Origin: Thalassotalea sp. HSM 43
Lineage (GTDB): Bacteria; Pseudomonadota; Gammaproteobacteria; Enterobacterales; Alteromonadaceae
Assembly (NCBI RefSeq): GCF_004752005.1
Contig: NZ_CP038493.1
Location: forward strand, 2,690,302 to 2,754,301
Length of the DNA: 64,000 bases
Reading direction: 5' to 3'
Positions 1 through 9,798 of this stretch are shown here, piece after piece; position 1 is the first letter of the stretch, and every line of letters begins with the position of its first letter. Made by a program: the position numbers and the translations under genes. Under the pieces are notes generated by a model that saw only the letters and a list, made by a program, of their open reading frames with translations, did no database searches and was not told where the DNA came from.

Positions 1-5
1 TCTCC

Positions 6-1217
6 GTGAGATTTTTTAATAAACGCCTAATAAGTGTTGTTCTGTTATCAAGCGCGTTATTCGCTTGTTCATCAGACGACGAAGAAGAAGAAGATAAGGT
101 GGCAGAGCTTACCGAAATTGATGCATTGTTTGAGCCAGAAGTGGTTTGGGACGAAAGCATTGGTGACGGTGTGGCACATTACTTTTCTCGTCTAAAACCT
201 GCCATTGGTTACGATAAAGTATTCGCAGCGAGCCGTTTTGGTGAAGCCTACGCGCTTGACCAAAAAACCGGTGATGAAATTTGGTCTGTTGACCTTTTCG
301 ACATTAACGATGAACTAGGCTTTTTTGATGATCCTATTTCTGCTCGTATCGCAGGCGGCGCGACGCTAGGGTATGACAAGGTGGTATGGGGCAGTGAAAA
401 CGGTGACGTTTTTGCCTTAGACGCTAATACTGGTGAGCTTGTTTGGCACGCTAAAGTGTCAGGTGAAGTCATTTCAAAGCCAATTTTTGAAAGCAACTTG
501 CTGATTGCCAACACCGGCTCTGGTGCCTTGATTGCACTTGACGCAAATACCGGTGAACAAGTTTGGAAAGCCGAGCAATCGGTGCCGCCATTAACGTTAC
601 GCGGTGTTAGTGGTGTTGTTGCCAGTTCTGGTGGTATTTTCCTTGGTCTAGCATCTGGTGAAGTTGGTGTTTATATCATTGAAAGTGGTCAGCAAGGTTG
701 GGCAACCGAAATCGGTGAGCCAAGCGGTGCGACTGAATTACAACGTATTGTTGATGTTGACGTCACCCCGATCGTGGTGGGTGATAAAATTTACGCTATT
801 TCTACGAATGGTAATTTAGCGGCAATTGACTTACGCAGTGGTCGTGAACTTTGGAAACGTAAATACTCGTCTTATCGTCAATTGACCATCAGTGGCAACC
901 AAATTTTCGCAACCGATGTGCAAGGCCACGTTTATGCTATCGACCGCAATAGTGGTATGGAGCAATGGAGTAACCTGCTGTTGACCAATCGTCGTACAAC
1001 CGGTGCGGTAAGCGTTGGTAAATACGTTGTGGTTGGCGACTTTGAAGGTTATTTGCATTGGTTTGATAAAACCGATGGCAGCATAGTTGCACGCCACGAA
1101 GTTGATTCGAGCGGTATCTATGTCACACCAACGGTTGTTGACGGCTTGCTTTATGTAATGAGTCGCGATGGTGACTTAGAGGTGGTTAAAACACCTGAAC
1201 CAGCTGCAGCTGAATAA
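6..1217 (+). CDS. bamB: Outer membrane protein assembly factor BamB
   Basis: BamB is a lipoprotein of the BAM complex that helps BamA insert beta-barrel proteins into the outer membrane. The 403-residue product starts at a GTG and has a lipoprotein signal peptide ending in LFAC, so the lipidated cysteine is Cys21. An acidic stretch (DDEEEEDK) follows, and then PQQ-type propeller repeats recognisable as recurring G-x-x-x-W segments (GDEIWS, GELVWH, GEQVWK, GRELWK, GMEQWS). Length fits the family. The gene lies directly upstream of der, the usual gammaproteobacterial order (hisS-yfgM-bamB-der); the upstream partners are outside the window. The start lies 5 bases from the window edge, so its ribosome-binding site cannot be seen. 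Confidence 0.95.
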   Translation: MRFFNKRLISVVLLSSALFACSSDDEEEEDKVAELTEIDALFEPEVVWDESIGDGVAHYFSRLKPAIGYDKVFAASRFGEAYALDQKTGDEIWSVDLFDINDELGFFDDPISARIAGGATLGYDKVVWGSENGDVFALDANTGELVWHAKVSGEVISKPIFESNLLIANTGSGALIALDANTGEQVWKAEQSVPPLTLRGVSGVVASSGGIFLGLASGEVGVYIIESGQQGWATEIGEPSGATELQRIVDVDVTPIVVGDKIYAISTNGNLAAIDLRSGRELWKRKYSSYRQLTISGNQIFATDVQGHVYAIDRNSGMEQWSNLLLTNRRTTGAVSVGKYVVVGDFEGYLHWFDKTDGSIVARHEVDSSGIYVTPTVVDGLLYVMSRDGDLEVVKTPEPAAAE

Positions 1218-1226
1218 AACAATGTA

Positions 1227-1313
1227 AGGGCAATACGCCCTAAACTCGGCAAAAAATCGTCCGAGTTGCTAAAGTTATTAACGGTCCCATTATATAATGG
1301 GGCCGTTATTTGT
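1227..1313 (+). terminator. bamB terminator region with three consecutive hairpins
   Basis: Three stem-loops lie in a row between bamB and der. The first is AGGGC/GCCCT (1227-1241), the second AACTCGG/CCGAGTT (1243-1267), and the third ACGGTCCCATTAT/ATAATGGGGCCGT (1281-1306, one G-T pair). The third is followed by TATTTGTTT and looks like an intrinsic terminator. The first two lack T-tracts and may be processing or stabilising structures. der begins 50 bases later. Confidence 0.6.
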
Positions 1314-1356
1314 TTCATTTTCCTCGTTTTTTTAACGAAGTACTATTGAGGTGGCC

Positions 1357-2847
1357 ATGCTTCCTGTTGTTGCCCTAGTTGGGCGCCCTAATGTGGGTAA
1401 ATCAACTTTGTTTAATCGTCTAACCCGCACTCGAGATGCGTTGGTTGCTGACTTTCCTGGACTGACACGTGATAGACAATACGGTCAAGCCGAAGTGGAC
1501 GGTGAGCATTTTATTGTTATCGATACCGGTGGTATTGAGGGCAATGAGCAAGGTATTGATGCAAAAATGGCGGAGCAATCTCTGCTGGCGATAGAAGAAG
1601 CCGATGCGGTGCTGTTTATGGTGGACGCTCGTGCTGGCCTAACATCAGCCGATGAAGCGATTGCCAACCATTTACGCAAGCAAAGCAAAAAGGTGTTTTT
1701 GGTTGCCAATAAAATCGACGGTATCGATGCAGATTCTGCTATTGCTGAGTTTTACTCTCTTGGCCTTGGCGAGACGGTACATCAGATTGCCGCGGCACAT
1801 AACCGTGGTGTTACCCAACTTATGTATGTTGCACTCGCACCGCATGTTGAAGCGTTTGCTCGCAGTGTAAATGAGATTGATGAAGACGATAGCCTTTACG
1901 AAGGCGACGATGATGTTGTCGAGTTGGCTGAAGGTGAAGAATTTGATGACAGCGATGAAATCGCTGCCGATGATAATATCAAACTCGCCATCATTGGTAA
2001 GCCAAATGTTGGTAAGTCTACATTAACCAATCGTATTCTCGGTGAAGAACGCGTTGTGGTTTATGATATGCCAGGCACCACCCGTGACAGTGTGTACATC
2101 CCAATGGAGCGTAACGAGCGTGAATATACGCTTATCGATACCGCCGGTATTCGTCGTCGTAAAAATATGCATGAAGCGGTGGAAAAGTTTTCGGTAATTA
2201 AAACCTTAAAAGCCATTGAAGATGCCAACGTGGTGTTATTGGTTATGGATGCCCGTGAAGGCATTACTGATCAGGATTTGAGCTTACTGGGCTTCGTGTT
2301 AAATTCAGGTCGCTCTTTGGTGTTGGTTGTTAATAAGTGGGATGGCTTAGATAACGACGTTAAAGATCGTATTAAATCTGAAATTGACCGCCGTTTAGGC
2401 TTTATCGATTTTGCTCGATTGCATTTTATTTCTGCATTACATGGTACTGGTGTCGGTCATATCTTTGAGTCGGTTGAAGAAGCGTTCGATTCTGCAACCA
2501 GACGTACCTCGACGGCGATGCTGACCAAAGTTCTTGATATGGCCGTTTTTGATCATCAACCACCATTGGTGAACGGACGTCGCATTAAACTTAAATACGC
2601 GCACGCTGGTGGCTATAACCCACCATTGATTGTTATTCATGGTAATCAGGTCAATCAATTACCAGCGTCTTATAAACGTTATTTGATTAACTATTTCCGC
2701 AAGTCGTTGAAGATAATGGGTACGCCAATCAAAGTCGACTTTAGAGGCACCATGAACCCATTTGCTAACAAACGTAAGTTAACATACACAGAACAAAAGA
2801 AACGAGCCCGAGCGACTCAGGGTTGGAATCTAGATAAAGACAAGTAA
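1357..2847 (+). CDS. der: Ribosome biogenesis GTPase Der (EngA)
   Basis: Der is an essential GTPase with two tandem G domains that acts in 50S subunit maturation. The first G domain has the P-loop GRPNVGKS near residue 9, a DTGG switch and NKID. The second has GKPNVGKS near residue 213, DTAGIRRRK and NKWD. A strongly acidic linker (about residues 172-207) joins them, and a KH-like domain forms the C-terminus. A GTG six bases upstream (1351) is possible, but GAGG at 1349-1352 is spaced correctly for ATG 1357 and gives the family N-terminus [16 protein letters not shown]. The product is 496 residues, of normal length. Confidence 0.95.
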   Translation: MLPVVALVGRPNVGKSTLFNRLTRTRDALVADFPGLTRDRQYGQAEVDGEHFIVIDTGGIEGNEQGIDAKMAEQSLLAIEEADAVLFMVDARAGLTSADEAIANHLRKQSKKVFLVANKIDGIDADSAIAEFYSLGLGETVHQIAAAHNRGVTQLMYVALAPHVEAFARSVNEIDEDDSLYEGDDDVVELAEGEEFDDSDEIAADDNIKLAIIGKPNVGKSTLTNRILGEERVVVYDMPGTTRDSVYIPMERNEREYTLIDTAGIRRRKNMHEAVEKFSVIKTLKAIEDANVVLLVMDAREGITDQDLSLLGFVLNSGRSLVLVVNKWDGLDNDVKDRIKSEIDRRLGFIDFARLHFISALHGTGVGHIFESVEEAFDSATRRTSTAMLTKVLDMAVFDHQPPLVNGRRIKLKYAHAGGYNPPLIVIHGNQVNQLPASYKRYLINYFRKSLKIMGTPIKVDFRGTMNPFANKRKLTYTEQKKRARATQGWNLDKDK

Positions 2848-2873
2848 GCGTTCATCTAGACACATTAGGCAAT

Positions 2874-2905
2874 TAAAAAAGGCGACCTAAGGTCGCCTTT
2901 TTATT
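2874..2905. terminator. Bidirectional terminator between der and tolC
   Basis: Hairpin GGCGACC-taa-GGTCGCC at 2881-2897 is flanked by an A-run on the left and a T-run on the right. It can therefore terminate both convergent genes, der (plus) and tolC (minus). Confidence 0.85.
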
Positions 2906-2944
2906 TATCGTGTTCGCCTCAAATAGAGAGCCGCGATATCTAGC

Positions 2945-4285
2945 CTACGGAGTTTGTGGCTGTGTTGGTGCGGTCAAACCCTGATTGATGGCTGATATAT
3001 CGGCTTCGGATACCGTACCTGCAGCTTCTTTCAAACGCAGCATATTAACGATATATGCGTAACGTGTTGTTGAAAGCTGACGCTTGGCATTATACAAGTT
3101 ACGGGTACTTTCCAAGACATCAACGATGGTACGAGTACCAACTTCAAAACCTGCTTCGGTCGCTTTTAATGCACTCTCTGCAGAGATAACCGATTGCTCT
3201 AGGGCTTTAACACCTGAGATAGTGGCATTGATGGTGTTATAGGCATTTCGTGATTCACGAATAATCGAACGATAAATCAATTCCATATCTTGGCTAGCAA
3301 CAACGTAATTTTGTTGCGCTTCACGTACCTGTGAACTTGTGTTGCCACCAGAGTAAATCGGCACATTCAATTGCAAACCAATTATTTGCGTATCGTCTTC
3401 TTGGCCATCAATATCTAGGAAGTCATCATCGGTATCGGTGGCAGATAAGCTACCAAATAAGCTCAGCGTAGGTAAATGACCTGAGCTGGCTAAATCGATG
3501 CTTTCTTTAGCAATATCCAAGTTAACTTTTTGACCTAGCAATTGTAAGTTTTTCGCTTCAGCCAATTTTTGCCATTCGTCGGCGTTGCTCGGCGTCGGCG
3601 AGTAAGGGCTGAATCGCTCGGTATTTAAAACACTTAGATCGCGTGGGTAAACACCGGTAATTTCGCGCAGTAATTCTTCTGCAGTATAAACTTGGTTTTC
3701 TGCTGCAATTTCATCGGCTACTGCGGTATCAAATTGTGCTTGTGCTTCATGAACATCGGTAATCGCGGTCAAGCCAACGGAGAATCGTTGCTTGGTTTGC
3801 TCTAATTGACGTTCGATAGCGGCTTTTTCTGCACGAGCAAATTCTAGGCCATCATAAGCGGCTAGAACGTTAAAGTACGCTTCGGTGACACGGGTGATCA
3901 ATTGTTGTTTTACAAACTGATAATTAATGTCAAAACGATGCGCGTTCTTCTCGGCAATATCTAGACTCAACCAACTGTTGTGATGGTACAGCTGCATATT
4001 AAGTTGCAATGCAAGCTCAGTGGTTTCTGGTTCTAGGAAATCTTGGTCATCACGTTCTACTTCAGTTTGCGAGTAGGTGGCGGTGGCATTCAATTGAGGC
4101 AGCAAAACAGAGCGAGCCTGCTCAATAGTCTCTTGCGAGGCGTTAAATTGAGCTTGTGCACGAAGTACAGTTGGATCGTTATCTAGCGCTAATTGATAAA
4201 TTTGTTGTAGGTCTTGCGCGTTAGTAAGTGAGCTGAAACCAGCCAACACTAAACCCGCAACAACAGAATTTAATTTTTTTATCAT
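2945..4285 (-). CDS. tolC: TolC outer membrane efflux channel
   Basis: TolC is the trimeric outer-membrane/periplasmic duct used by tripartite efflux pumps and type I secretion. The 446-residue protein has a signal peptide (residues 1-23, cut after SLTNA) and starts its mature part with DLQQIYQLALDNDP. It shows the two internally related alpha-helical/beta halves of the family, including the repeat-defining segments AYFNVLAAYDGLEFARAE (about 142) and STRYAYIVNMLRLKEAAG near the end. Divergent location from nudF-yqiB-cpdA-yqiA-parE matches the conserved enterobacterial arrangement. Start ATG 4285 fits the signal peptide. A family-level OMF assignment is certain; TolC itself rests on context and length. 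Confidence 0.93.
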   Translation of the reverse strand: MIKKLNSVVAGLVLAGFSSLTNAQDLQQIYQLALDNDPTVLRAQAQFNASQETIEQARSVLLPQLNATATYSQTEVERDDQDFLEPETTELALQLNMQLYHHNSWLSLDIAEKNAHRFDINYQFVKQQLITRVTEAYFNVLAAYDGLEFARAEKAAIERQLEQTKQRFSVGLTAITDVHEAQAQFDTAVADEIAAENQVYTAEELLREITGVYPRDLSVLNTERFSPYSPTPSNADEWQKLAEAKNLQLLGQKVNLDIAKESIDLASSGHLPTLSLFGSLSATDTDDDFLDIDGQEDDTQIIGLQLNVPIYSGGNTSSQVREAQQNYVVASQDMELIYRSIIRESRNAYNTINATISGVKALEQSVISAESALKATEAGFEVGTRTIVDVLESTRNLYNAKRQLSTTRYAYIVNMLRLKEAAGTVSEADISAINQGLTAPTQPQTP

Positions 4286-4443
4286 GAGTTTACTTTCCCT
4301 TAATTTACCAATGCTGATATTTTATTTGGTAATTGTATCGGTATTTAATGCTATGCTGAACAAAAATAGGGGTATCCAGCCTAGTTAAAGTGTAACAGAA
4401 AATTTCTCTAACACATTGTATTCGCTCAAAAGAATTACACAAT

Positions 4444-5064
4444 ATGAACAAACTTTACAAAATCAAACAATTTAACTCTGACGATTATATTGTCGAAGGC
4501 CGCGATGTTAAGTACCAGGGCTTTTTTCGCATTGATCAATATCAACTTAAGCATAAGTTATTTGCAGGTGGTGAAAGTGCGTTAATACGCCGTGAAGTGT
4601 TTGAGCGTGGTGATGCGGTTGTGTTAATTATCTTTGATAAAAAACAACGACAAGTGTTAATGATTGAGCAATTTCGAGTCGGTGCGATCCGCAGTCAAGA
4701 TAATCCATGGTTGCTTGAATTTGTTGCTGGCATGTTTGATCAAGACGAACAGCCAATTGATGTCGCCATTCGCGAAGCCAAAGAAGAGGCCAATATTGAT
4801 ATTACGGCTGATGAGTGTCAGTTTGTTTGCGAATTTCTGCCGAGCCCAGGTGGTACCTCTGAAAAAATTTATATGTATGTTGCTTATACCGACTTATCAG
4901 CGTACCAAGATGGTCAAAATCATGGCCTTGCCGATGAACATGAAGATATTCTGGTGCATAAGCTACCCTTAACTGAGGCGTTGGCGTTGCAAGCACAAGG
5001 CAAAGTAAATAACGCCTCCAGCATTATTGGGTTACAATGGTTGGCTCTGCAGTTTGGTGGATAA
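4444..5064 (+). CDS. nudF: ADP-ribose pyrophosphatase NudF (Nudix hydrolase)
   Basis: NudF hydrolyses ADP-ribose to AMP and ribose 5-phosphate in the cytosol. The 206-residue protein carries a Nudix box at about residues 97-119 (G-x5-E-x7-REAKEEANI), in which the usual Gly before the last hydrophobic residue is Asn. This is a mild deviation from G-x5-E-x7-REUxEExGU. It opens the operon nudF-yqiB-cpdA-yqiA-parE, divergent from tolC as in enteric bacteria. The start ATG at 4444 directly follows an A-rich leader without a strong Shine-Dalgarno sequence. Confidence 0.92.
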   Translation: MNKLYKIKQFNSDDYIVEGRDVKYQGFFRIDQYQLKHKLFAGGESALIRREVFERGDAVVLIIFDKKQRQVLMIEQFRVGAIRSQDNPWLLEFVAGMFDQDEQPIDVAIREAKEEANIDITADECQFVCEFLPSPGGTSEKIYMYVAYTDLSAYQDGQNHGLADEHEDILVHKLPLTEALALQAQGKVNNASSIIGLQWLALQFGG

Positions 5065-5103
5065 CTTTAACTGTCGTATTTAAAATGAAAACACAGGCTG
5101 TTT

Positions 5104-5553
5104 ATGGCACGTTATCGTCCTGATATTAAAAACCTCATTAATTTAGCTGAAACCAGCTATATGATGCTTATTCGATTACTTGGTGGTATTGATGAGCAGG
5201 GGCAAGTGCGCGAATTTCATATAAGCGAGTCATTGTCTTATCGTATGTCGATATTGGAAAAAACTCGATATACGCAAATGGTACAGTTTCAACAATTAAT
5301 TAATGCCAAAGAATCCTTAGCAAGCAAGGTCTATTTGCCCAAGCCGGCAATGACAATCCGTGTTTATCACGATGCTCGTATTGTTGAAGTGGTCGAAAGT
5401 CAAAATATGCGACAAATTAAACCACGCTATGATTACCCCAATCAGCGCATGCACCAACCCGATGAAAAACGCCAGACATTGGTGTTTTTAGTTGAATGGC
5501 TACAGTTGTGTCTGCAACAAGGTAAAGCCAATGTCACTTTCACAACCAAGTAA
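5104..5553 (+). CDS. yqiB: DUF1249 family protein YqiB
   Basis: This 149-residue protein of unknown biochemical role matches the DUF1249/YqiB family by its N-terminal YRPDIKNLINLAETSYMMLI segment and its position between nudF and cpdA. It has no signal peptide and is probably cytosolic. The gene lies 39 bases after nudF and 15 bases before cpdA, so it is very likely co-transcribed. The basic segment MRQIKPRYDYPNQRMHQPDE is conserved-looking, but no catalytic motif is apparent. Confidence 0.85.
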   Translation: MARYRPDIKNLINLAETSYMMLIRLLGGIDEQGQVREFHISESLSYRMSILEKTRYTQMVQFQQLINAKESLASKVYLPKPAMTIRVYHDARIVEVVESQNMRQIKPRYDYPNQRMHQPDEKRQTLVFLVEWLQLCLQQGKANVTFTTK

Positions 5554-5568
5554 AAGGACGCTGTGTTA

Positions 5569-6315
5569 ATGCCAACAATGTCCGTCGCGCAAATCTCAGA
5601 TTGCCACCTCTATGAAGATAAAAGTGCATTGCATTATGGCGCCAATGTGTTTGACAATTTACAACGTATTCTCGATGAGCTTGGTAAATTAGCGCATTTA
5701 GATGCCATCGTCTTTACCGGTGATCTAACCCAAGATCATAGTCTTGGCTCGTATCAATTGTTTAACCAATTAATTATTGATGCCAAGCTCTCATGTCCAT
5801 TGTATGTATTGGCGGGTAATCATGATGACGAGCACGTCATGGCTACGACGTTAACGGCGTCAACGATAAATCATAAAAAACACATTGAGCGCGGCAACTG
5901 GCAGTTATTGCTAACGCGCAGCAAAAGCGAAACGCCGGCAGGTTTTGTCGATAGCCATCATTTACAGCAATTAGCACATGTTGCTGATAGGGTAGAGCAT
6001 ACGTTGTTATTTATGCATCATCACCCAGTTGATGTGGGGTATTTTATCGACCGTCATGGCCTTAATAATCAAGCTGACTTTTGGCAAGCCGTTGAGGCAA
6101 ACCAAAGCATAAGAGCTGTTGCTTGTGGTCATATTCATCGCGGCCAGACATACCAAGGCCCTAAAAACGTGCATGTGTATGCTTGCCCGGCAACCTCGAT
6201 TCAATTTGATCCAGACTTTGACGGCGTAAAGGCTTTACCGAAAGGCGCTGGCTATCGACAGTTTATGTTGCATCACGATGGCACTATTACCACGACACTG
6301 GTCTATCTGGATTGA
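5569..6315 (+). CDS. cpdA: 3',5'-cyclic AMP phosphodiesterase CpdA
   Basis: CpdA hydrolyses cAMP to AMP and so tunes CRP signalling. It is a class III metallophosphoesterase, and the ordered metal ligands are visible: D-C-H (SDCHLY), GDLTQD, GNHDDE, HHHPVD and GHIHRG. A GTG at 5563 and ATGs at 5569 and 5578 are in frame. AGGA at 5555-5558 is spaced 10 bases from ATG 5569, so I prefer that start (248 residues). The stop TGA (6313-6315) overlaps the first base of the next gene's ATG, indicating translational coupling with yqiA. Confidence 0.93.
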   Translation: MPTMSVAQISDCHLYEDKSALHYGANVFDNLQRILDELGKLAHLDAIVFTGDLTQDHSLGSYQLFNQLIIDAKLSCPLYVLAGNHDDEHVMATTLTASTINHKKHIERGNWQLLLTRSKSETPAGFVDSHHLQQLAHVADRVEHTLLFMHHHPVDVGYFIDRHGLNNQADFWQAVEANQSIRAVACGHIHRGQTYQGPKNVHVYACPATSIQFDPDFDGVKALPKGAGYRQFMLHHDGTITTTLVYLD

Positions 6316-6917
6316 TGCGCTTGCAACGATTGCTAATTATTCATGGTTTTAATAGCTCTCCCGGCTCGATGAAAGCGCAGTTAACTATGGCGTATTTCGA
6401 CAAACACTTTCCTCATATTAAAGTGCATGCGCCGCAATTAAAATCGTCGCCGTTACAAGCGTTACAGCAATTACAGGACATCATTGCATCCCAACCAAAT
6501 GCACACTGGTATATTACCGGTTCATCATTAGGTGGCTTTTTTGCCACCTACTTGAGTGAGCAATATGGCCACAAAGCGGTGTTAATAAACCCAGCGGTTA
6601 GGCCGTTTGAGCTGCTGCAAGATGTGATTGGTGAGCAAACCAATCCTTATACCAATGAAACCTATCATGTGTTGCCGCAGCATATGCAACAATTGCAAGA
6701 TATGTATCAAAATCGCATCGACGCTAACAATTATATGGTAATGGTACAAACTGGCGATGAGGTATTGGATTACCGTCAAGCCGTCGAAAAGTACCAGCAC
6801 AGCCACTTAATTGTGCAGCAAGGAGGCGACCATAGTTTTATCGACTTTGAAAAAATGCTGCCTGTTATTGTTAAATTCTTCCAATTAGAGAATAATGGGC
6901 ATAGCGAGAGGGCGTAA
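6315..6917 (+). CDS. yqiA: Esterase YqiA (alpha/beta hydrolase)
   Basis: A 200-residue alpha/beta hydrolase of the YqiA esterase family. The nucleophile elbow GSSLGG is at about residue 70, a Gly-Asp segment (QTGDEVLDYR) follows in the C-terminal half, and the catalytic histidine lies in GGDHSF. The oxyanion region near the N-terminus reads LLIIHGFNSSPGS. The start ATG 6315 overlaps the cpdA stop as TGATG. An upstream in-frame TTG (6312) is less plausible. The natural substrate is not known; E. coli YqiA hydrolyses short acyl esters. Confidence 0.9.
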   Translation: MRLQRLLIIHGFNSSPGSMKAQLTMAYFDKHFPHIKVHAPQLKSSPLQALQQLQDIIASQPNAHWYITGSSLGGFFATYLSEQYGHKAVLINPAVRPFELLQDVIGEQTNPYTNETYHVLPQHMQQLQDMYQNRIDANNYMVMVQTGDEVLDYRQAVEKYQHSHLIVQQGGDHSFIDFEKMLPVIVKFFQLENNGHSERA

Positions 6918-7005
6918 AACTGATTTATTTTCAGTGTTTAACAACACGCCCCCTGTCATCAAAACGATAAAAACAATAATTCAACTTCTTTCACGATAGA
7001 CGTTT

Positions 7006-8895
7006 ATGACTGATCAATATAATTCTGAAGCCATTGAAGTATTAAGTGGTCTCGATCCGGTACGCAGACGACCGGGTATGTACACTGACACCATTCGCCC
7101 AAACCATTTGGGGCAAGAGGTTATCGACAACTCTGTCGATGAGGCCCTGGCCGGTCATGCCAGTAATATCCAAGTTATTTTACATGAAGATCAGTCACTT
7201 GAGGTTATTGATGACGGTCGAGGCATGCCCACAGATATCCACCCTGAAGAAGGGGTGCCTGGGGTTGAACTGATTTTCACTCGATTGCACGCCGGTGGTA
7301 AATTCTCAAATAAAAACTATCAATTCTCTGGTGGTTTGCATGGTGTTGGTATTTCCGTTGTTAATGCCTTGTCCAAACGAGTAGAAGTCATTGTTCGTCG
7401 TAATCAACAAGTGTTTGAAATGGCATTTGAGAATGGTGAAAAAGTCTCTGATCTCACCGTCACCGGTAGCGTAGGTAAAAGAAATACAGGTTCACGAGTG
7501 CGATTTTGGCCCGATGGTGGCTATTTCGATTCACATAAGTTTTCAGTGGCTAAAATGGCACACATCCTTAAGGCCAAAGCGGTACTTTGCCCTGGTTTAT
7601 CGATTAAGTTTCACGATAAAGTTGGTAATGAAAAGTATCAGTGGTGCTATGAAAACGGCCTTGAAGACTATTTAAAAGAAGCAGTAAATAAATTTACCAA
7701 TCTTCCAGAAGAGCCATTTATTGGCAGTTTTTCATCACAGCATGAAGCCGTCGACTGGGCTGTAACTTGGTTACCAGATGGCGGTGATAATGTTGGTGAG
7801 AGCTATGTAAACCTTATCCCGACCATTCAAGGCGGTACCCATGTCAACGGTTTACGTCAGGGGTTATTGGATTCCATGCGTGAGTTTTGTGAATTTAGAA
7901 ACCTTATTCCGCGTGGCGTTAAACTGACGCCCGATGATGTTTGGGATAAGTGTTCTTATATCTTGTCGGTAAAAATTCAAGACCCACAATTTGCCGGACA
8001 GACCAAAGAGCGTTTGTCATCAAGGCAGTGTTCAGCGTTTGTGTCTGGTGTGGTCAAAGATTCATTCAGCTTATGGTTGAATGAGCATACTGAAATCGCC
8101 GAAGCCTTAGCTGAGTTTTGTATTTCCAATGCACAACGTCGCATGCGTGCCAGCAAAAAAGTGGTCCGTAAAAAGGTCACACAAGGTCCAGCCCTGCCAG
8201 GCAAGTTGACCGATTGTGGCTCACAAGAGCCAGAGCGCACCGAATTATTCTTAGTAGAGGGTGACTCTGCTGGTGGTAGTGCTAAACAGGCTCGAGACCG
8301 TGACTTTCAGGCGATCATGCCGCTGCGTGGTAAAATCCTAAACTCATGGGAAGTAGAATCAGGACAAATCCTTGCGTCACAGGAAATTCACGATATTTCC
8401 GTCGCCTTAGGAATCGATCCTGAGTCTGAAGATTTATCAAGCTTACGTTACGGTAAAATCTGTATCTTGGCGGATGCTGACTCTGATGGTTTGCATATCG
8501 CAACCTTACTTTGTGCATTGTTTATGCAGCACTTTTTGCCTTTAGTTCAAGCGGGTCATGTGCATGTAGCCATGCCACCGTTATATCGTATTGATGTCGG
8601 TAAAGAAGTATTTTACGCGCTTGATGAGCAGGAAAAAGACGGTGTGTTAGATCGCATTGAAGCGGAAAAACTGCGAGGCAAAGTCAACGTACAGCGCTTC
8701 AAAGGTCTGGGTGAAATGAACCCACTGCAACTTCGAGAGACCACCATGGATCCAAATACACGACGTTTGGTGCAGCTAACGGTAGATGAATTTGATACAA
8801 CGATGGAACTTATGGATATGTTGTTATCGAAAAAACGTGCAGGTGACCGTAAAGAATGGCTACAAGAAAAAGGTAATTTGGTTAACCTGACCTAA
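7006..8895 (+). CDS. parE: DNA topoisomerase IV subunit B (ParE)
   Basis: ParE is the ATPase subunit of topoisomerase IV, which decatenates daughter chromosomes. The 629-residue protein has the GHKL ATP-binding motifs: EVIDNSVDEA with the catalytic Glu/Asn, DDGRGMPTD and GGLHGVGISVVNALS. The transducer domain follows, then the TOPRIM domain with EGDSAGGSA and DADSDG. The C-terminal GLGEMNP motif is intact. It is shorter than GyrB because it lacks the GyrB insertion. It ends the nudF operon, 88 bases after yqiA, and may have its own promoter in that gap. parC lies about 2 kb downstream. Confidence 0.97.
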   Translation: MTDQYNSEAIEVLSGLDPVRRRPGMYTDTIRPNHLGQEVIDNSVDEALAGHASNIQVILHEDQSLEVIDDGRGMPTDIHPEEGVPGVELIFTRLHAGGKFSNKNYQFSGGLHGVGISVVNALSKRVEVIVRRNQQVFEMAFENGEKVSDLTVTGSVGKRNTGSRVRFWPDGGYFDSHKFSVAKMAHILKAKAVLCPGLSIKFHDKVGNEKYQWCYENGLEDYLKEAVNKFTNLPEEPFIGSFSSQHEAVDWAVTWLPDGGDNVGESYVNLIPTIQGGTHVNGLRQGLLDSMREFCEFRNLIPRGVKLTPDDVWDKCSYILSVKIQDPQFAGQTKERLSSRQCSAFVSGVVKDSFSLWLNEHTEIAEALAEFCISNAQRRMRASKKVVRKKVTQGPALPGKLTDCGSQEPERTELFLVEGDSAGGSAKQARDRDFQAIMPLRGKILNSWEVESGQILASQEIHDISVALGIDPESEDLSSLRYGKICILADADSDGLHIATLLCALFMQHFLPLVQAGHVHVAMPPLYRIDVGKEVFYALDEQEKDGVLDRIEAEKLRGKVNVQRFKGLGEMNPLQLRETTMDPNTRRLVQLTVDEFDTTMELMDMLLSKKRAGDRKEWLQEKGNLVNLT

Positions 8896-8924
8896 TTATT
8901 CTTAATAAACCTCTCATATTGACA

Positions 8925-8957
8925 TAAAAAACGCAGTCTTTACTGCGTTTTTTATTA
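8925..8957 (+). terminator. parE terminator
   Basis: Hairpin ACGCAGT-cttt-ACTGCGT (8931-8948) is followed by a T-run. It lies 36 bases after the parE stop. Confidence 0.85.
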
Positions 8958-9090
8958 CCTTTTGTCCGGGTAACTGGTTGAATTAATGCCTATTTTTTAT
9001 ATCAGACAAGAACTTCAAAATCTCCCTGCAAATAAAAAATATTAGCCTATACTTGAGATAATTCTGTGCAAAAAACTAGAGATAGGTGTC

Positions 9091-9642
9091 ATGAAAAAAC
9101 TACTGATTGCAATGCTAAGTGTTGTCTTGGTTGCTTGTTCTGCAAGTGGCGATACCCCTGCGCAGCAACGCGCAACGATTGACAATATAAACAATGAAGT
9201 TCTTGCCAAAGTCGATAAAGAAAGCCCTGGCGCTGCTGCCAAAGCAAAATCAGCCGCTGGTGGTTATGCGACATTCACAAATGGTCAGGTTAACTTGATA
9301 TTCTTCGCCGCAGGCAGTGGCTTTGGTGTTGCGACCAGTAGTGGTGGTAAGAAAACCTATATGGATATGTATGAAGGTGGCATAGGTTTAGGTTTAGGCG
9401 CAAAAGATTTTGATGTGTTATTTGTCTTTCACACGGCCGAAGCGTTCAATAACTTCGTTGAAAAAGGCTGGGCGTTCGGTGCTGAAGCCGATGCTGCGGC
9501 AAAAGCTAACGATAAAGGCGGTCAAGCAAGCGGTGGTGTGACCATCGGTGACATTACTGTCTATCAATTGACTGAAGCTGGTTTGGCTCTGCAAGCGACG
9601 TTGAAAGGTACTAAATACTCGAAGAATGATGAATTGAATTAA
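9091..9642 (+). CDS. YSC84-like domain lipoprotein
   Basis: A predicted 183-residue lipoprotein: signal peptide with the lipobox LVAC (Cys16), then a segment typical of YSC84/SYLF lipid-binding proteins (AGGYATF, GSGFGVATSS, GGIGLGLGAKDFDVLFVFHTAEAF). The SYLF domain binds phosphoinositides in eukaryotes. In bacteria the exported members are of unknown role, so a membrane-associated envelope function is inference. It stands between its own upstream region and a terminator, so it is probably monocistronic. A diverged possible paralogue follows at 9799. Confidence 0.75.
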   Translation: MKKLLIAMLSVVLVACSASGDTPAQQRATIDNINNEVLAKVDKESPGAAAKAKSAAGGYATFTNGQVNLIFFAAGSGFGVATSSGGKKTYMDMYEGGIGLGLGAKDFDVLFVFHTAEAFNNFVEKGWAFGAEADAAAKANDKGGQASGGVTIGDITVYQLTEAGLALQATLKGTKYSKNDELN

Positions 9643-9674
9643 TTTGATTTAAACATTCTATTAATTACTCCCGA

Positions 9675-9709
9675 AAAACACCCTGACTTGTCACTAGGGT
9701 GTTTTTTTA
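9675..9709 (+). terminator. Terminator after the YSC84-like gene
   Basis: Stem AACACCCT (9677-9684) pairs with AGGGTGTT (9696-9703). A T7 run follows. Confidence 0.85.
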
Positions 9710-9798
9710 TGCGTGCAGTTTATTGTTACGCTGAGCGATAAAATTTCTACTATGCTAAGTAAATACCTATAAACACCATGTAAACTAATGAGTTAGAC

